Shown here in pieces: positions 63,955 through 64,000 of a stretch of 64,000 bases of DNA. A program made the translations under genes and the position numbers. The notes beneath the pieces are model-generated. The model made no database searches. It was not told where the DNA came from and was given only the letters and a program-made list of their open reading frames with translations. Origin of the DNA: Ectopseudomonas chengduensis (GTDB lineage: Bacteria; Pseudomonadota; Gammaproteobacteria; Pseudomonadales; Pseudomonadaceae); contig NZ_JACFYZ010000001.1 in the NCBI RefSeq assembly GCF_015712065.1, positions 124,001 through 188,000 of the forward strand, read 5' to 3'. Each line of letters starts with the position of its first letter. Within the stretch, counting starts at the first letter, position 1.

Positions 63955-64000
63955 TTAGTGTCCGTCGGCGGTGTTGCAGTGTGCGACGGCCTGGTCGAAT
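63955..64000 (-). other. Possible 3' end of a gene upstream of pilB
   Basis: The minus strand reads FDQAVAHCNTADGH then TAA, open to the window edge. This is too short to identify. The remaining bases up to pilB carry no clear promoter. A pilin gene is often near pilB in pseudomonads but usually on the opposite strand. Confidence 0.25.

Noticed and set aside
63888..64000. pilA promoter or pilin gene next to pilB
   Set aside because: Only 112 bp are visible and no pilin leader or sigma54-type promoter is found; the short open 3' end is not identifiable.

Overview
This is a chromosomal segment of a gamma-proteobacterium of the genus Pseudomonas. The evidence is GC-rich coding sequence (about two thirds G+C by eye), abundant Pseudomonas-type REP palindromes (GTAGGAGC...GCTCCTAC and GTAGCCCGGATGCAATCCGGG), and gene neighbourhoods typical of the genus: cioAB with a DUF2474 gene; ndh, DUF3094, MOSC and DUF1780; and yacG-coaE-pilD-pilC-pilB. 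Gene content suggests the P. mendocina / P. oleovorans side of the genus, but species is not determinable here. I see no prophage, integron or CRISPR array. It is mostly core genome with small accessory insertions.

Layout: (1) 1-7.1 kb, envelope defence and cell wall: a 5'-truncated alpha-2-macroglobulin and pbpC. (2) 7.3-16 kb: a chemoreceptor, a diguanylate cyclase, an SdiA-regulated-type protein, a YdcZ transporter, GNAT, two DUF4136 lipoproteins, cmoM with a MazG-like gene, and a MaoC hydratase. (3) 16-20.3 kb: an AraC regulator, a long FabG4-type ketoreductase and a thiolase, which with the MaoC protein could make a small acyl-CoA/ACP module. (4) 20.7-23.6 kb: the cyanide-insensitive oxidase cioAB behind a perfect ANR/FNR box. 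(5) 23.7-30.7 kb: a FecI-FecR-TonB receptor cell-surface signalling system followed by a TldD/TldE-like metallopeptidase pair. (6) 30.7-34.3 kb: a ParE/Phd toxin-antitoxin module, rlmG, a ferredoxin-NADP reductase and a CNNM/CBS protein. (7) 34.4-39 kb: a Fur-box-preceded operon of TonB receptor, PepSY membrane protein, 2Fe-2S flavin reductase and a c-type cytochrome broken by an in-frame amber codon. (8) 39-44.7 kb: paralogous YdcH genes, radA, a 48-residue Arg-rich protein, a PilZ protein, DUF3015 and glyA. (9) 44.8-54.1 kb: a 1401-residue PAS-GGDEF-EAL protein, ettA, and a PilZ/DUF1631 pair. (10) 54.3-58.9 kb: tRNA-Asn/Pro/Lys, ndh operon, a CbiM-like membrane protein and a 71-residue protein. 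(11) 59-64 kb: the type IV pilus assembly locus.

Three patterns go beyond gene-by-gene annotation. First, three small uncharacterised proteins (92, 48 and 71 residues) each carry an FNR/ANR-type dyad ending 55-58 bp upstream of the start codon, with a TANNNT-like -10 about 22 bp beyond it. This is the geometry of an activated (class II) anaerobic promoter and suggests a set of anaerobically induced small proteins. Second, four copies of a 141-227 bp MITE-like element with 18-bp terminal inverted repeats (AGAACCTGTTCACGATCT) lie in intergenic gaps. One fits exactly between the cioB stop and the ribosome-binding site of the DUF2474 gene. Third, the 34.4-39 kb operon looks like a complete outer-membrane-to-cytoplasm metal uptake and reduction chain. 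It contains an unusual PepSY protein with propeller-like periplasmic repeats and a recently inactivated cytochrome.
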